From: Pseudalkalibacillus decolorationis
Lineage (GTDB): Bacteria; Bacillota; Bacilli; Bacillales; Fictibacillaceae
Direction of reading: 5' to 3'
Length of the DNA stretch: 64,000 nucleotides
NCBI RefSeq assembly: GCF_024609785.1
Contig: NZ_JANHJQ010000002.1
Location: forward strand, 186,001-250,000
Under the pieces are notes generated by a model. That model did no database searches. It saw only the letters and a program-made list of their open reading frames with translations, and was not told the origin of the DNA. Position numbers and translations under genes: made by a program. Position 1 is the stretch's first letter. Every line of letters starts with the position of its first letter. Shown here one piece after another: positions 1-9,611 of the stretch.

Positions 1-974
1 AAAAGGGGTACGATTTCAAAGGCATCTCCGACGATTCCATAGTGACATGCTTCAAATATAGCGGCTTCCGGGTCTTTATTGATTGCAATAATTAGACTAG
101 AGTTCCGCATCCCGACAAGGTGTTGGATGGCTCCCGAGACACCAATTGCAAAATAGATCTTCGGTGTTACGGTTACACCCGTTTGTCCCACTTGGTGATG
201 GTGCTCAATCCATCCTGCTTCCACAACATCACGACTCGCACCGACAGCACCGCCCAATGTTTCAGCTAAAAGATGAACGAGCTGAAAACCTTCTGCACTT
301 CCTAACCCTTTCCCACCGGCAACAATAATATCAGCCTCGTCAATACGGACTTTTTTAGTTGTGTCTGTAACGATTTCAAGTACTTTTGTACGGATATCAC
401 TTTCATTCAAAAGGATTTGTTCCCTAATTAGGGTTCCTGTTCGGCCAATCTCTGGAGGTAGTGCCTTCATTACTTTTGGACGTACTGTGGCCATCTGCGG
501 TCGATATTTTTTACATAAAATTGTAGCCATGATATTACCGCCAAACGCTGGGCGACTAGCAAGTAATAATCCAGTATCCTCTTCGACATCAAGTTCAGTC
601 GTATCAGCAGTTAACCCCGTAGGGAGGTCTGTTGCAACAGCACTAGCGAGGTCTTTGCCTGTTGAAGTAGCACCGTATAGAATGATTTCAGGTTTATATT
701 TTTCACAGCAATGGAGGAGTGCTTTCATATAAGATTCAGTACGGTAGTCATTGAAAATGGGTTGGTCGTAAACATAGATCGTATCAGCACCATATTCAAA
801 GACAGTTGCTGCATGATGTGAAATGTTATTTCCTATTAATATCCCTGACAGTTTGCAGTCACGCTTATCAGCAAGACGACGTCCTGCACCAAGTAATTCA
901 AGTGAAACGGGCGCAATTTCACCATTTTTCTCTTCAATAAACACCCACACTCCACTGTACTCCTCTAGGTTCAT
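1..974 (-). CDS. etfA: Electron transfer flavoprotein alpha subunit, FixB type (3' end outside window)
   Basis: The frame encodes about 324 residues beginning MNLEEYSGVWVFIEE. It has the EtfA/FixB order: an N-terminal alpha/beta domain (about 1-190), then the FAD-binding domain with VAGGKGLGSAEGF, a GASRDVVEAGW segment, a VGQTGVTVTP segment and FAIGVSGAIQH. Proteins of this family bind FAD and, with EtfB, pass electrons from acyl-CoA or other dehydrogenases to a quinone oxidoreductase. The ATG overlaps the etfB stop (TAATG), so the two are translationally coupled. The gene continues past base 1, and only the last residues are missing. The physiological partner (FixC/FixX-type or acyl-CoA dehydrogenase) cannot be seen here. 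Confidence 0.93.
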   Translation of the reverse strand, partial: MNLEEYSGVWVFIEEKNGEIAPVSLELLGAGRRLADKRDCKLSGILIGNNISHHAATVFEYGADTIYVYDQPIFNDYRTESYMKALLHCCEKYKPEIILYGATSTGKDLASAVATDLPTGLTADTTELDVEEDTGLLLASRPAFGGNIMATILCKKYRPQMATVRPKVMKALPPEIGRTGTLIREQILLNESDIRTKVLEIVTDTTKKVRIDEADIIVAGGKGLGSAEGFQLVHLLAETLGGAVGASRDVVEAGWIEHHHQVGQTGVTVTPKIYFAIGVSGAIQHLVGMRNSSLIIAINKDPEAAIFEACHYGIVGDAFEIVPL

Positions 975-1801
975 TACGCTCGCCCCCTTCCTTCAAATAA
1001 CTCTTTCCTTTCTAAAAGAACGGAAATTAACTGCTCTACCTTTTCTGCAGGATTACCTTCCAGGACTTTTCCACCTTCTGGTTTAGGTGGAGCCCATACT
1101 TTTGCAACAATGGTCGGTGATCCTTTTAAGCCTAGTTGCTTAATATCGACATCTTCTAAATCATCTACAGACCATATATGAGGATCATAACGTGTTGCCT
1201 TCAGCATGTTTGGAAACGAAGCGTATGGCACTTCATTGATTTCCTTTTCCACAGAAAGCAAACACGGCAAAGATGATTGTATGACTTCATGTCCGTCCTC
1301 AATCTTTCTATGAACGATCACGTACCCATCCTGCTTATTTACTTCCTCCACTTTCTTGACAGAGGTCAGCGGTGGAATATCAAGACGTCTGGCTATACCC
1401 GGCCCAACTTGTCCGGTATCACCATCAATGGTCATCTTTCCACAGATGACGAGGTCGACCGGTTTAATTTGTGAGATTTTCTCTAAAGCCTTTGTGAGAG
1501 CATAGCTTGTTGCGAGCGTATCTGCCCCTGCGAACTTTCGGTCAGAGATCATGTACCCCTCATCTGCTCCGATTGCAATACATTTCTTAATCGCTTTAAC
1601 TGCTGGGGGCGGACCCATTGTTAAGACAGAAACCGTGCCCCCGTATCTTTCTCGAATTCGGACAGCTTCCTCTACTGCATGCTCATCATAAGGATTCAAA
1701 ATCGCCGGTGCACTGGCACGATCCATGGTGTTTGTTTTTGGATTCATCTTGATGATTTTCGTATCAGGCACTTGCTTGATGCAAGCGACGATATGTAGCA
1801 T
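974..1801 (-). CDS. etfB: Electron transfer flavoprotein beta subunit
   Basis: This is a 275-residue EtfB/FixA protein. The N-terminus is MLHIVACIKQVPDTK, followed by the typical NPYDEHAVEEAVRIRE and CGKMTIDGDTGQVGPGIA segments that bind AMP and form the dimer surface. A longer open frame reaches 1861. The start at 1801 is preferred because GGAGAGGG precedes it at good spacing and the family begins at this motif. It is the first gene of an etfB-etfA operon, and its TAA overlaps the etfA ATG by one base. EtfAB is a soluble electron carrier; the acyl-CoA dehydrogenase at 32.9-34.0 kb is one possible electron donor, by inference only. Confidence 0.95.
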   Translation of the reverse strand: MLHIVACIKQVPDTKIIKMNPKTNTMDRASAPAILNPYDEHAVEEAVRIRERYGGTVSVLTMGPPPAVKAIKKCIAIGADEGYMISDRKFAGADTLATSYALTKALEKISQIKPVDLVICGKMTIDGDTGQVGPGIARRLDIPPLTSVKKVEEVNKQDGYVIVHRKIEDGHEVIQSSLPCLLSVEKEINEVPYASFPNMLKATRYDPHIWSVDDLEDVDIKQLGLKGSPTIVAKVWAPPKPEGGKVLEGNPAEKVEQLISVLLERKELFEGRGRA

Positions 1802-2032
1802 TTCACCCTCTCCTTCATTACGAAAATCGTTAATTTTTTTCAAATGTCGGATTAACTTCATTAATATTACTATATTAGGTGAGGTGGCAATACATGCGGA
1901 TTTTAGGAGATTGAAAGAAACACTTTGGGAGAAAAAGTTTTATAAAAAAGGTTTTTTTTCAAATATGTATTGAGCCTTCCCGTTTCAACATTTGATTATC
2001 GGAAGGCATCAACGCTCTATAGTGAACCGATC

Positions 2033-2386
2033 TTAAAATCCATCAAATTGAGGGAAAAATGGTATTACCAATCTATTTTCTACAGCTCTAAGTCTCTGAT
2101 TCAATCTGTTTAAACGATTCGTATGGCGATTCACTTGATTAGAAAGTCGATTCACTTCCCGATTCAATTGGTTGAATTGACTTTCCAACTGATTCACCCT
2201 TCGTTCTAACTGCCGAACCTGAGGTGGTTGACGGTCCGGATCAAATTCCTGTTGAACAAAAGATTCTTGAGTTTGATGAAATTGCGGATTAAAACTGTGC
2301 TGCTCCTCATAAGGGTTGTAGTAGTTTTGTTCAGTATAATCATCTTGTACCTGGTGATAACCATTATAGAAATTATTTGGGTACAT
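2033..2386 (-). CDS. Small Q/N-rich coiled-coil protein, unknown function
   Basis: This is a 117-residue protein. Residues 1-55 are rich in Asn, Gln, Tyr and Phe. Residues about 57-108 form a strong heptad coiled coil of repeated RxxNQLxxQ units. A short hydrophobic tail (VIPFFPQF) ends the protein. There is no signal peptide or membrane segment. Such compositions are seen in Bacillus spore-coat or surface-associated small proteins, but I do not recognise a specific family. The gene is monocistronic between etfB and the Usp gene; an AGGGAGGAATGAAGGG stretch precedes the ATG. Confidence 0.7.
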   Translation of the reverse strand: MYPNNFYNGYHQVQDDYTEQNYYNPYEEQHSFNPQFHQTQESFVQQEFDPDRQPPQVRQLERRVNQLESQFNQLNREVNRLSNQVNRHTNRLNRLNQRLRAVENRLVIPFFPQFDGF

Positions 2387-2503
2387 CCCTTCATTCCTCC
2401 CTATTGTTAACCTGCAGATGATCTAGTTTACGTATTTTAAACTGATTACGACACGGCACCTACACAGACCCAATGTTAAAACCAAGCTAATCGGAGAATT
2501 TTA

Positions 2504-2923
2504 TCACTTTACAATCATTACTGGACTATTTGCACGTTTAGCAACTTTATGACTTACACTTCCAAGGACCATTTCTTGAAAGGAATTAAGCCCCCTGCTT
2601 CCAATAACAACAAGATCATATTGATTTTCATTTGCGTACTTGACGATAGTTGGACCTGGTTCACCTCTTAGGATGTGGACTTCATATTCGACATTATTTT
2701 CTGTTAATATCTCTTCTGCATTTTGCAGTTTTCTTTTACGATTTTCCTCTAATTTCTCCTTACTCCCTGCTGATAAAACATCCGATTTGGAGGTGGACAC
2801 GTCAATAACATAAATCATTGTCACTTTTGAATCCGAATTGGACAACGCTATTGTAGCCGCTTTTTCTGCTGCTCTACTTGCGTGTTCTGAACCATCTGTT
2901 GCCAACAATATTTTCGAGAACAT
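2504..2923 (-). CDS. Universal stress protein, UspA family
   Basis: This is a 139-residue single-domain Usp. It has the N-terminal strand MFSKILLATDGSEHA and the C-terminal nucleotide-binding pattern G-x2-G-x9-G-S (VIGSRGLNSFQEMVLGSVSHKV). That glycine pattern is typical of ATP-binding Usp proteins. The start is set at 2923 because TAGGAGGG precedes it; a longer frame to 2962 has no ribosome site. The role is general stress tolerance in the cytoplasm; partner and trigger are unknown. It lies divergent to the SulP transporter, and in many bacteria SulP and Usp proteins are linked or fused, so a functional connection is possible but not shown. Confidence 0.92.
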   Translation of the reverse strand: MFSKILLATDGSEHASRAAEKAATIALSNSDSKVTMIYVIDVSTSKSDVLSAGSKEKLEENRKRKLQNAEEILTENNVEYEVHILRGEPGPTIVKYANENQYDLVVIGSRGLNSFQEMVLGSVSHKVAKRANSPVMIVK

Positions 2924-3246
2924 AGGTACCCTCCTATTAGTTTGACGATAAAGATTTGGCAAACCAAGCTTTAAATATAAGCGATTTAAGCTCAGCCCTC
3001 TCTATTTACTAATTTATCAGAATCATTTAAAAATATAAACTTTTTATTTTGTGGTTTTTAATCAAATGACCATTTTAAAAAGAGAATAAACAAGTTAATT
3101 GAAGTATATAGGACAAGAATACGTTTACATGCCATTCTTCAATTTTAGAAAAAGATGATATAATCCCCTTGTTCACAACGGCCCCGACTTTCATGAGAGT
3201 TGAAAGTCATCAAAAAAATACAACTAAAGAGAGGTGCTTTATTACT

Positions 3247-4719
3247 TTGAACGTACAAAACTTAAAACAGGAATGGTTCGGGAACATTCGGGGGGATATT
3301 CTTGCTGGAACAGTAGTTGCACTTGCATTAATACCAGAAGCAATTGCTTTTTCCATCATCGCAGGTGTAGATCCAATGGTTGGACTTTATGCATCATTTT
3401 GTATTGCAGTTGTTATTGCATTTATGGGAGGACGCCCAGGAATGGTTTCTGCAGCAACAGGTGCAATGGCCTTACTAATGGTAACTCTAGTTGCGGATCA
3501 TGGACTTAAATACTTGCTTGCAACCACGATTCTGACTGGTGTAATCCAAATTCTAATGGGTGTTTTTAAACTTGGTAAACTGATGAAGTTTATTCCTAGA
3601 TCGGTGATGGTTGGCTTTGTTAATGCGCTCGCTATTCTCATTTTCATGGCTCAGCTCCCACACTTCATAGGAGAAACGTGGATCATGTATACGATGGTCG
3701 CAGGTGCACTGGCTATCATTTATCTTTTACCGAGATTTACGAAAGCAGTCCCTTCCCCACTTATCGCAATTATCGTGATCACCATTATTGCTGTTACTAC
3801 TGGTGCTTCAGTTCGAACAGTAGGCGATATGGGAGAATTAACCCAAGCTTTACCGATGTTCTTAATTCCAGAAATTCCACTCAATTTTGAGACACTTCAA
3901 ATTATTTTTCCGTATGCTTTCGCTTTGTCAATTGTCGGTTTACTAGAATCCTTTTTGACGGCTCAAATCGTCGATGATATGACCGATACAGAAAGTGATA
4001 AAAATAAAGAAGCGAAAGGTCAAGGAACAGCGAATATCATCGCAGGCTTTTTCGGTGGAATGGCTGGTTGTGCGATGATTGGACAATCTGTCATTAATGT
4101 AAAATCCGGTGGACGTGGTCGACTTTCAACGTTAGTAGCCGGAGTTGTACTAATGCTACTCATTTTAGTCTTTAATGATTTACTAGCACAAATACCAATG
4201 TCTGCCCTTGTCGGGGTTATGTTCATGGTAGCGATTGGTACATTTGATTGGTCTTCATTAACAAGGCTACATGTAATGCCGAGGACGGATGCTGCAGTTA
4301 TGATTGTTACGGTTGTTACCGTAGTCCTTACACACGATTTATCCAAAGGTGTTATTGCCGGTGTTGTCTTAAGCGCAATCTTTTTTGCAGCTAAGATTTC
4401 AAAGGTTCACATCGAAAGTACACTAGATGAGGTAAACAGGACGAAAACGTATAATGTCCGAGGTCAATTGTTCTTCGCTTCTGTTACTGAGTTTGTGTCG
4501 AGATTTGATTTTAAAGAATCCGTAGATACAGTTATTATTGACTTCACACATGCGCATTGTTGGGATGACTCAGCAGTCGGAGCGGTCGATAAAGTCGTAT
4601 TGAAATATAAACAGAATAATAAAAACATCAAAGTGATCGGATTAAACCCCGAAAGTCATACACTTATCAAAAAGCTAGCGGTATATGATAAACCCAATGC
4701 AAAAACCGCGAACCATTAA
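3247..4719 (+). CDS. SulP family anion transporter (sulfate or bicarbonate permease)
   Basis: This is a 490-residue membrane protein. After a short cytoplasmic start ([20 protein letters not shown]) come the SulP transmembrane core, beginning with the family motif [25 protein letters not shown], about 10-12 helices, and a C-terminal STAS domain (about residues 400-485). The frame is open from 3169, but the TTG at 3247 has GAGAGGTG nine bases upstream and fits the family N-terminus, so I chose it. The substrate (sulfate, bicarbonate or another anion) cannot be told from sequence. The stop codon TAA is formed by the first bases of an inserted intergenic repeat. Confidence 0.92.
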   Translation: MNVQNLKQEWFGNIRGDILAGTVVALALIPEAIAFSIIAGVDPMVGLYASFCIAVVIAFMGGRPGMVSAATGAMALLMVTLVADHGLKYLLATTILTGVIQILMGVFKLGKLMKFIPRSVMVGFVNALAILIFMAQLPHFIGETWIMYTMVAGALAIIYLLPRFTKAVPSPLIAIIVITIIAVTTGASVRTVGDMGELTQALPMFLIPEIPLNFETLQIIFPYAFALSIVGLLESFLTAQIVDDMTDTESDKNKEAKGQGTANIIAGFFGGMAGCAMIGQSVINVKSGGRGRLSTLVAGVVLMLLILVFNDLLAQIPMSALVGVMFMVAIGTFDWSSLTRLHVMPRTDAAVMIVTVVTVVLTHDLSKGVIAGVVLSAIFFAAKISKVHIESTLDEVNRTKTYNVRGQLFFASVTEFVSRFDFKESVDTVIIDFTHAHCWDDSAVGAVDKVVLKYKQNNKNIKVIGLNPESHTLIKKLAVYDKPNAKTANH

Positions 4720-4910
4720 GAAAAGCGGAAGCGCCCTGTTTAGGTGTGATAAAGAAAACTTGGTAAACGCCAAGCTTTGAGAAGGCGGTTGCCCTAGTTT
4801 CACTTATGCTTGTAAGTGCAAGCGCTGGAGATTCTGAAACATAACACGCTTTTTGTGTTTGTGAAAGAATCGAAGCGACCTCGAACACCTGGGCGCTGGA
4901 GCTAGACATT
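4717..4910 (-). repeat. Dispersed intergenic repeat, family R1 (reverse copy with alternative middle)
   Basis: It begins with TAAGAAAAGCGGAAGCGCCC and ends near GGGCGCTGGAGCTAGACATT, which match the reverse complement of the ends of the copy at 4942-5096. The middle differs and carries an AAAGAAAACTTGG...CCAAGC segment that recurs near 34510. Together with the next copy it forms a large inverted repeat around the sulP terminator. Confidence 0.75.
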
Positions 4911-4912
4911 AA

Positions 4913-4940
4913 AAGGACCGACCATGTCGGTTCTTTTTTT
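4913..4940 (+). terminator. Intrinsic terminator of the SulP gene
   Basis: The hairpin AAGGACCGA-CCATG-TCGGTTCTT is followed by a run of T. It lies between two inversely oriented R1 repeats. Confidence 0.85.
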
Positions 4941-4941
4941 T

Positions 4942-5096
4942 GAGTAAAGAAAGTATAAAAGTTTGCAGCATGGATGTAATGTCCAGCTTCAGCGCCCAAC
5001 CACTTGGATCACTTCAGGTCTCCTGCGGCGGCAACAGCCTCCTCGTCGGTCTTCCAGTGACCTTCGTGGCTAAGCAGGGCGCTTCCGCTTTTCTTA
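4942..5096 (+). repeat. Dispersed intergenic repeat, family R1 (short form)
   Basis: The unit starts GAGTAAAGAAAGTATAAAAG and ends GCGCTTCCGCTTTTCTTA. It is nearly identical to 36148-36355 except that it lacks an internal block of about 50 bp. A partial copy of its first 20 bases also lies just after the prfC terminator (about 9135). Confidence 0.9.
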
Positions 5097-5211
5097 TACG
5101 TGTATTTCGGGACAAATCATTTATAATCATTTATAATTTGGTAGCCTCTTCTATTTTTATTTATATTTTGTTAAGATTAACCTTAGACCTTTGTGGAGGA
5201 GCGAGCACTGA

Positions 5212-5403
5212 ATGGAAGACAAATATCCAGAAATTATGACGGTTTCTCAGGTTGCTGAGTACTTACAAATTAGTGAGGTTACTACTTACAAACTGGTCCA
5301 AGAAAATAAAATCCCGGGTTTTAAGATCGGACGACACTGGCGAGTAAAAAAAGAAGACCTCACAATCTATATTGAAAAGTTAAAGAATGGTGAAAAAATA
5401 TAA
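5212..5403 (+). CDS. Excisionase/MerR-type helix-turn-helix DNA-binding protein
   Basis: This 63-residue protein is a single HTH_17-type domain: MTVSQVAEYLQISEVTTYKL, then GFKIGRHWRVKKEDL, the winged part of excisionase-family binders. GGAGGAG lies ten bases before the ATG. Free-standing proteins of this type occur in both mobile elements and Bacillus core genomes, and its target is unknown. It lies 131 bp upstream of the RNase J gene in the same direction, and no terminator is obvious between them, so it may be co-transcribed with or control that gene; this is inference. Confidence 0.85.
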   Translation: MEDKYPEIMTVSQVAEYLQISEVTTYKLVQENKIPGFKIGRHWRVKKEDLTIYIEKLKNGEKI

Positions 5404-5534
5404 TTAAAGCGATGACTCTCATTGTTGGTAAATAATGGTAAATTAATTTATATTAATTATTAAATCTGTGCCGAAAATAAATGCTATGAAAAGAAAAATT
5501 GGTCATTAATACTAATGAATCATGGAGGTATCCA

Positions 5535-7196
5535 ATGAAAACGAATTCCCCTATTAAATTGTTTGCTCTTGGTGGACTAGGTGAAATAGGAAAAAACATG
5601 TACGGGCTCCAATATGATAATGAAATGATTCTGATAGATTGCGGAATCAAATTTCCGGATGGAGAATTACGTGGGATTGATTATGTCATTCCTGATTTTA
5701 CATATTTGGAAAAGAACAAACATCTTATAAAAGGTGTCTTTATTACACATGGACACGAAGATCATATTGGCTCCATTCCTTTTCTATTAAAACGTTTGAA
5801 TGTACCGATTTATGGCGGGAAGCTTTCAATTGGATTCATAAAAGCCAAGCTTGAAGAACATAAATTACTTCGAACGGCCAAGCTAACAACTGTTGATGAA
5901 CATTCTAGGATCAAGTTTGATCATTTTTCTATTAAATTTATTAGGACGAGTCACAGTATCCCGGATTCATTTGCAATCTGTGTAAACACACCTCATGGAA
6001 ACATCGTTCATACTGGTGATTTTAAGTTCGACCTTACACCTGAAGGCGGTTCTTATGATATCGGAAAAATTGCTGAAATTGGTAGTGAGGGTGTCTTTTG
6101 TTTAATGTCAGATAGTACAAACAGTGAGATTCCCGGGTATTCTCTATCAGAAGCTGCTGTAAAAGAAACGTTGTTTGATATTGTAGATCAAATTGATGGT
6201 CGAATCATTTTTGCAACGTTCGCTTCAAATATTTATCGATTACAGCAAGCTATTGAAGCTTCTATTGCTTTTAACCGTAAAGTTGCTGTTTTTGGCAGAA
6301 GTATGGAGCGGTCGATTCGGATAGGTCGGGAGCTTGGTTATATTCGAGCATCCGATGACACCTTCATCACAGGAAATGAATTAAACAAATATCCTTCAAA
6401 GCAAATTACAATTTTATGTACAGGCAGTCAGGGTGAGCCAATGGCAGCATTAGGTCGCATTGCCAATGGACTTCACCGACAAATTCAAATTATACCTGGA
6501 GATACAGTCATCTTCTCTTCTTCTCCGATCCCTGGAAATGCAACTAAGGTCTTTAAATTGATTGATCAATTAGAACGGATCGGAGGGAATGTCATACATA
6601 ATAAAATGAGTGATATTCATACTTCAGGGCACGGAACTCAAGAAGAACAAAAGCTGATGATACGTCTATTAAAACCGAAAAATTTTGTACCGATCCACGG
6701 GGAGTATCGTATGCTCGTGAATCATGTTAAATCGGCGATCAGTTGTGGTGTTAATCCTGAAAATTCTTTTGTCTTGGATAACGGAGATATTCTTGAATTG
6801 AATGGTAATGGTGGTGAAGTTACTGGATCATTCCCGGGTAATCCAGTTTACGTTGATGGTGTTGGAGTAGGTGATATTGGTAACATTGTATTAAGGGACC
6901 GTCGTCTCTTATCATCGTGTGGTATGGTTGTTGTAACCATTACGATCGACTCCAAAAATGCAAGGTTATTATCTGGTCCAGCCCTAGTTTCCAGAGGGTT
7001 TGTCTTTATGAGAGAATCAGCAGAGTTATTAAACGAAGCTGAACGCTTAGTTAAGAACGAAGTCCAGTCCTTACTATCAGATGGAGTAATCCAGTGGTCA
7101 GATTTGAAAAAGAAAATCTCGGATTTACTCACCTCTTACTTCTTTGAAAACACAAAACGAAATCCGATGATCCTTCCCGTCATCATGGAAGTATAA
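5535..7196 (+). CDS. Ribonuclease J, J1-like (metallo-beta-lactamase/beta-CASP)
   Basis: This 553-residue protein is close to the usual 555 of Bacillus RNase J1. It starts MKTNSPIKLFALGGLGEIGKN. The metal-binding HGHEDH is at residues 72-77, with the further ligands FIRTSHSIPDS and HTGDFKFD. The beta-CASP region (FATFASNIYRLQQAIE, TGSQGEPMAAL, HTSGHG, PIHGEYRML) and a C-terminal domain follow. ATG at 5535 is chosen because GGAGG precedes it; the longer frame from 5499 is not needed. RNase J enzymes degrade and mature RNA as 5'-3' exonuclease and endonuclease. The neighbourhood is not that of the rnjA or rnjB loci I know from B. subtilis, so this may be an extra paralogue. Confidence 0.93.
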   Translation: MKTNSPIKLFALGGLGEIGKNMYGLQYDNEMILIDCGIKFPDGELRGIDYVIPDFTYLEKNKHLIKGVFITHGHEDHIGSIPFLLKRLNVPIYGGKLSIGFIKAKLEEHKLLRTAKLTTVDEHSRIKFDHFSIKFIRTSHSIPDSFAICVNTPHGNIVHTGDFKFDLTPEGGSYDIGKIAEIGSEGVFCLMSDSTNSEIPGYSLSEAAVKETLFDIVDQIDGRIIFATFASNIYRLQQAIEASIAFNRKVAVFGRSMERSIRIGRELGYIRASDDTFITGNELNKYPSKQITILCTGSQGEPMAALGRIANGLHRQIQIIPGDTVIFSSSPIPGNATKVFKLIDQLERIGGNVIHNKMSDIHTSGHGTQEEQKLMIRLLKPKNFVPIHGEYRMLVNHVKSAISCGVNPENSFVLDNGDILELNGNGGEVTGSFPGNPVYVDGVGVGDIGNIVLRDRRLLSSCGMVVVTITIDSKNARLLSGPALVSRGFVFMRESAELLNEAERLVKNEVQSLLSDGVIQWSDLKKKISDLLTSYFFENTKRNPMILPVIMEV

Positions 7197-7221
7197 CAAA
7201 AATAAAAGCTTATTAGTGCGT

Positions 7222-7489
7222 GTTCAAAAAGGAGGATAAAAAGAGCCGAGAAGTTCGAGGCGCGAAAAGTCTTGAGGACCGGAACGACGAGCGGTACTTG
7301 CATAAATACTACGAGTTGTACCGAGGAAGCTTACTTCCAAGAATACACTTGTAGACGCAGGTACATATGGAACTTCGACTAACTACTTCACGTCCTGTGA
7401 AAACGTCGAAGTCAGCACATCCGTGTGCAAGTCCGAAGAGACCGAGGAACGCAGAAATTCGACAGCTATTTTTACCGGACTTTTTGAAC
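7222..7489. mobile_element. MITE-like 268 bp element with inverted ends
   Basis: The ends are GTTCAAAAAG at the left and CTTTTTGAAC at the right. Similarity extends inward (GGATAAAAAGAG against CCGGTAAAAATAG in the reverse complement), giving an imperfect inverted repeat of about 24 bp. The interior is richer in G+C than the flanks and has no convincing gene (a 60-codon minus frame is not supported by a ribosome site). It sits between rnj and prfC. Similar GTTCAAAAAG-bounded intergenic repeats are known from other Bacillaceae as far as I recall; a second copy is not in this window. Confidence 0.55.
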
Positions 7490-7522
7490 AACCTCTATTA
7501 TTAAGTAGAAAGGCAATTCATA

Positions 7523-9091
7523 ATGAAAATAACAGATTTGGAACAAGAAATAAACAAACGAAAAACGTTCGCGATTATCTCCCATCCGGATGCTGGTAAA
7601 ACGACACTAACTGAAAAAATCTTATTCTTAAGTGGTGCAATCCGTTCTGCCGGAACTGTGAAATCCCGTAAGTCGGAAAAATTTGCAACGTCTGACTGGA
7701 TGGAAATGGAGAAACAACGTGGAATCTCAATTACATCAAGTGTGATGCAATTTACCTACAACAACTTTAATATCAATATATTAGATACACCTGGACACCA
7801 AGACTTTAGTGAAGATACGTACAGAACGTTAATGGCAGTAGATAGTGTTGTTATGATCATTGATGCAGCTAAGGGTGTAGAGGCGCAAACGAAAAAGCTA
7901 TTTAAAGTGTGTAGTGATCGAGGAATCCCGATTTTTACGTTTGTAAATAAAATGGATCGACAAGGACGTGATCCATTTGAACTTCTTGAAGATATTGAAG
8001 AGGTTCTCGGAATCCAATCCTACCCTATGAATTGGCCGATTGGTATGGGGAAATCATTCCAAGGAGTGTATGATCGAATTTTGAACAAAGTCCATCTTTA
8101 TAATGAACAAAAGGAACATCACTCTTATAACCTGAACGATGATGGGTTAAAGGGAGATAAAATAAAAGAGTTGATTGAACCTGACGAATTATCAGACCTT
8201 CAAGATACAGTTTCCCTCTTAGATGAAGCTGGAGATTCCTTGGATTTAGATGCGATTAAAGAAGGAAAGCAAACCCCTGTATTCTTTGGGAGTGCAATTA
8301 CGTCTTTTGGAATTCCTGCTTTTATGGAACATTTTCTTGAGCTTGCACCCGAACCCCAAGGTCGGGAAAGTGATCAAGGGCAAATCTCACCTTCTGATCC
8401 ATCCTTTACTGGTTTTGTTTTTAAGATTCAAGCAAATATGAATCCAGCGCATCGAGACAGAATCGCTTTCATGAGGATCTGTTCAGGCAAATTTTCAAAA
8501 GGTATGGAAGCTTGGAACGATCGAACAAATAAATCTTTCAAACTGGCCCAAGGACAACAGTTTTTCGCTGCTTCTAGAGGAAATATCGATGAGGCATATC
8601 CTGGTGATATTATCGGTTTGTATGACCCAGGCATGTATCGAATCGGTGATACGCTCTGTGGAACGAAAAACACGATATCATACGGCGAGCTTCCTCAATT
8701 CCCACCAGAGCACTTTGCAAAAGTCCGCGCCAAAAACGCAATGAAACAAAAACACTTTTACAAAGGTGTTGCCCAACTATCCGAAGAAGGCGCTGTTCAA
8801 GTCTATAAAACAGCGACAATGGAAGAAACGATTATTGGTGTTGTAGGGGTCCTGCAATTCGAGGTCTTTGAGAATCGATTGAAGTCAGAATATGGAGTCG
8901 ATCTCGAAATCCTCCCCCTCCCCCACACTTGTGCACGTTGGGTATCGAAGGAAAAGCCTTTTAAAGTCGAAAGTTCGAACTACCAAGCCCATGATCAGCA
9001 AGGAAACCCAGTAATCATCTTTGAAAATGATTTTTCTTTAAGGTGGTTCCAAAATAAAAATCCAGATGTTCAATTGAACGAAAAGCGATAA
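7523..9091 (+). CDS. prfC: Peptide chain release factor 3
   Basis: This 522-residue translational GTPase starts MKITDLEQEINKRKTFAIISH. The G1 motif is SHPDAGKTTL, G3 is DTPGHQDF and G4 is NKMDR. Domain II and the RF3 C-terminal domain follow. RF3 recycles RF1/RF2 from post-termination ribosomes. RF3 is not universal in Bacilli, so presence here is worth noting but not unusual. AGAAAGG precedes the ATG. It is monocistronic, with a strong terminator directly after the stop. Confidence 0.97.
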   Translation: MKITDLEQEINKRKTFAIISHPDAGKTTLTEKILFLSGAIRSAGTVKSRKSEKFATSDWMEMEKQRGISITSSVMQFTYNNFNINILDTPGHQDFSEDTYRTLMAVDSVVMIIDAAKGVEAQTKKLFKVCSDRGIPIFTFVNKMDRQGRDPFELLEDIEEVLGIQSYPMNWPIGMGKSFQGVYDRILNKVHLYNEQKEHHSYNLNDDGLKGDKIKELIEPDELSDLQDTVSLLDEAGDSLDLDAIKEGKQTPVFFGSAITSFGIPAFMEHFLELAPEPQGRESDQGQISPSDPSFTGFVFKIQANMNPAHRDRIAFMRICSGKFSKGMEAWNDRTNKSFKLAQGQQFFAASRGNIDEAYPGDIIGLYDPGMYRIGDTLCGTKNTISYGELPQFPPEHFAKVRAKNAMKQKHFYKGVAQLSEEGAVQVYKTATMEETIIGVVGVLQFEVFENRLKSEYGVDLEILPLPHTCARWVSKEKPFKVESSNYQAHDQQGNPVIIFENDFSLRWFQNKNPDVQLNEKR

Positions 9092-9133
9092 AAGCCAATC
9101 GAGTCTCTTAGGAGATTCGATTGGCTTTTATTT
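9091..9133 (+). terminator. prfC terminator
   Basis: A roughly 17-bp stem (AAAGCCAATCGA.. / ..TCGATTGGCTTT) with a TTAG loop is followed by TTTT-rich sequence. Confidence 0.9.
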
Positions 9134-9296
9134 GAAGTAAAGAAAGTATAAAAATACTACATTTTTAGAACGAAAAATACGATAGCATGTATTTTTGCTG
9201 CATAGATTATTAAAGGAAGGTGGTGAAAAAAGCTATGATCTACTGTTAATAGTCCTTCTTCCCTTGTCACTGAAGATTTTATGGGAGGTGTAGAAA

Positions 9297-9611
9297 TTGG
9301 CTGATCAACAGCACGATACAACGAGAATGCAGCAAGAATATTGGAAGAAAAATACGCGATTAATACAGATTTTGCTAATGATATGGGCTCTTGTATCATT
9401 GGTTGCAGCGATCGTCCTGGCAGTTCCACTTAGTAAGGTTCAGTTCTTTGGTGTTCCACTCTCCTTTTGGTTTGCACAGCAAGGATCCATCATTATCTTT
9501 CTAATTTTGATTTTTTATTATGCGAAAAAAATGGATAAGCTTGACGAGGAGTACAATGTTCAAGAAGTGATTTTAACGAAGAAGTCTAAGGATAAGGGGG
9601 GCACAACATGA
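9297..9611 (+). CDS. Sodium:solute symporter small subunit (DUF4212)
   Basis: This 104-residue protein has two membrane helices (about residues 22-44 and 54-76) and a charged C-terminus. It matches the DUF4212 small-subunit type that always accompanies a VC_2705-like sodium:solute symporter. The start codon is TTG at 9297 with GGGAGGTG six bases upstream. Its last codon overlaps the start of the large subunit (ATGA), which indicates coupled translation of a two-component transporter. Confidence 0.9.
   Translation: MADQQHDTTRMQQEYWKKNTRLIQILLMIWALVSLVAAIVLAVPLSKVQFFGVPLSFWFAQQGSIIIFLILIFYYAKKMDKLDEEYNVQEVILTKKSKDKGGTT

Noticed and set aside
7309-7491. 60-codon minus-strand ORF inside the MITE-like element
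   Set aside because: No ribosome site, unusual composition (Cys-rich) and it covers the element end; it looks like a chance frame in a repeat.
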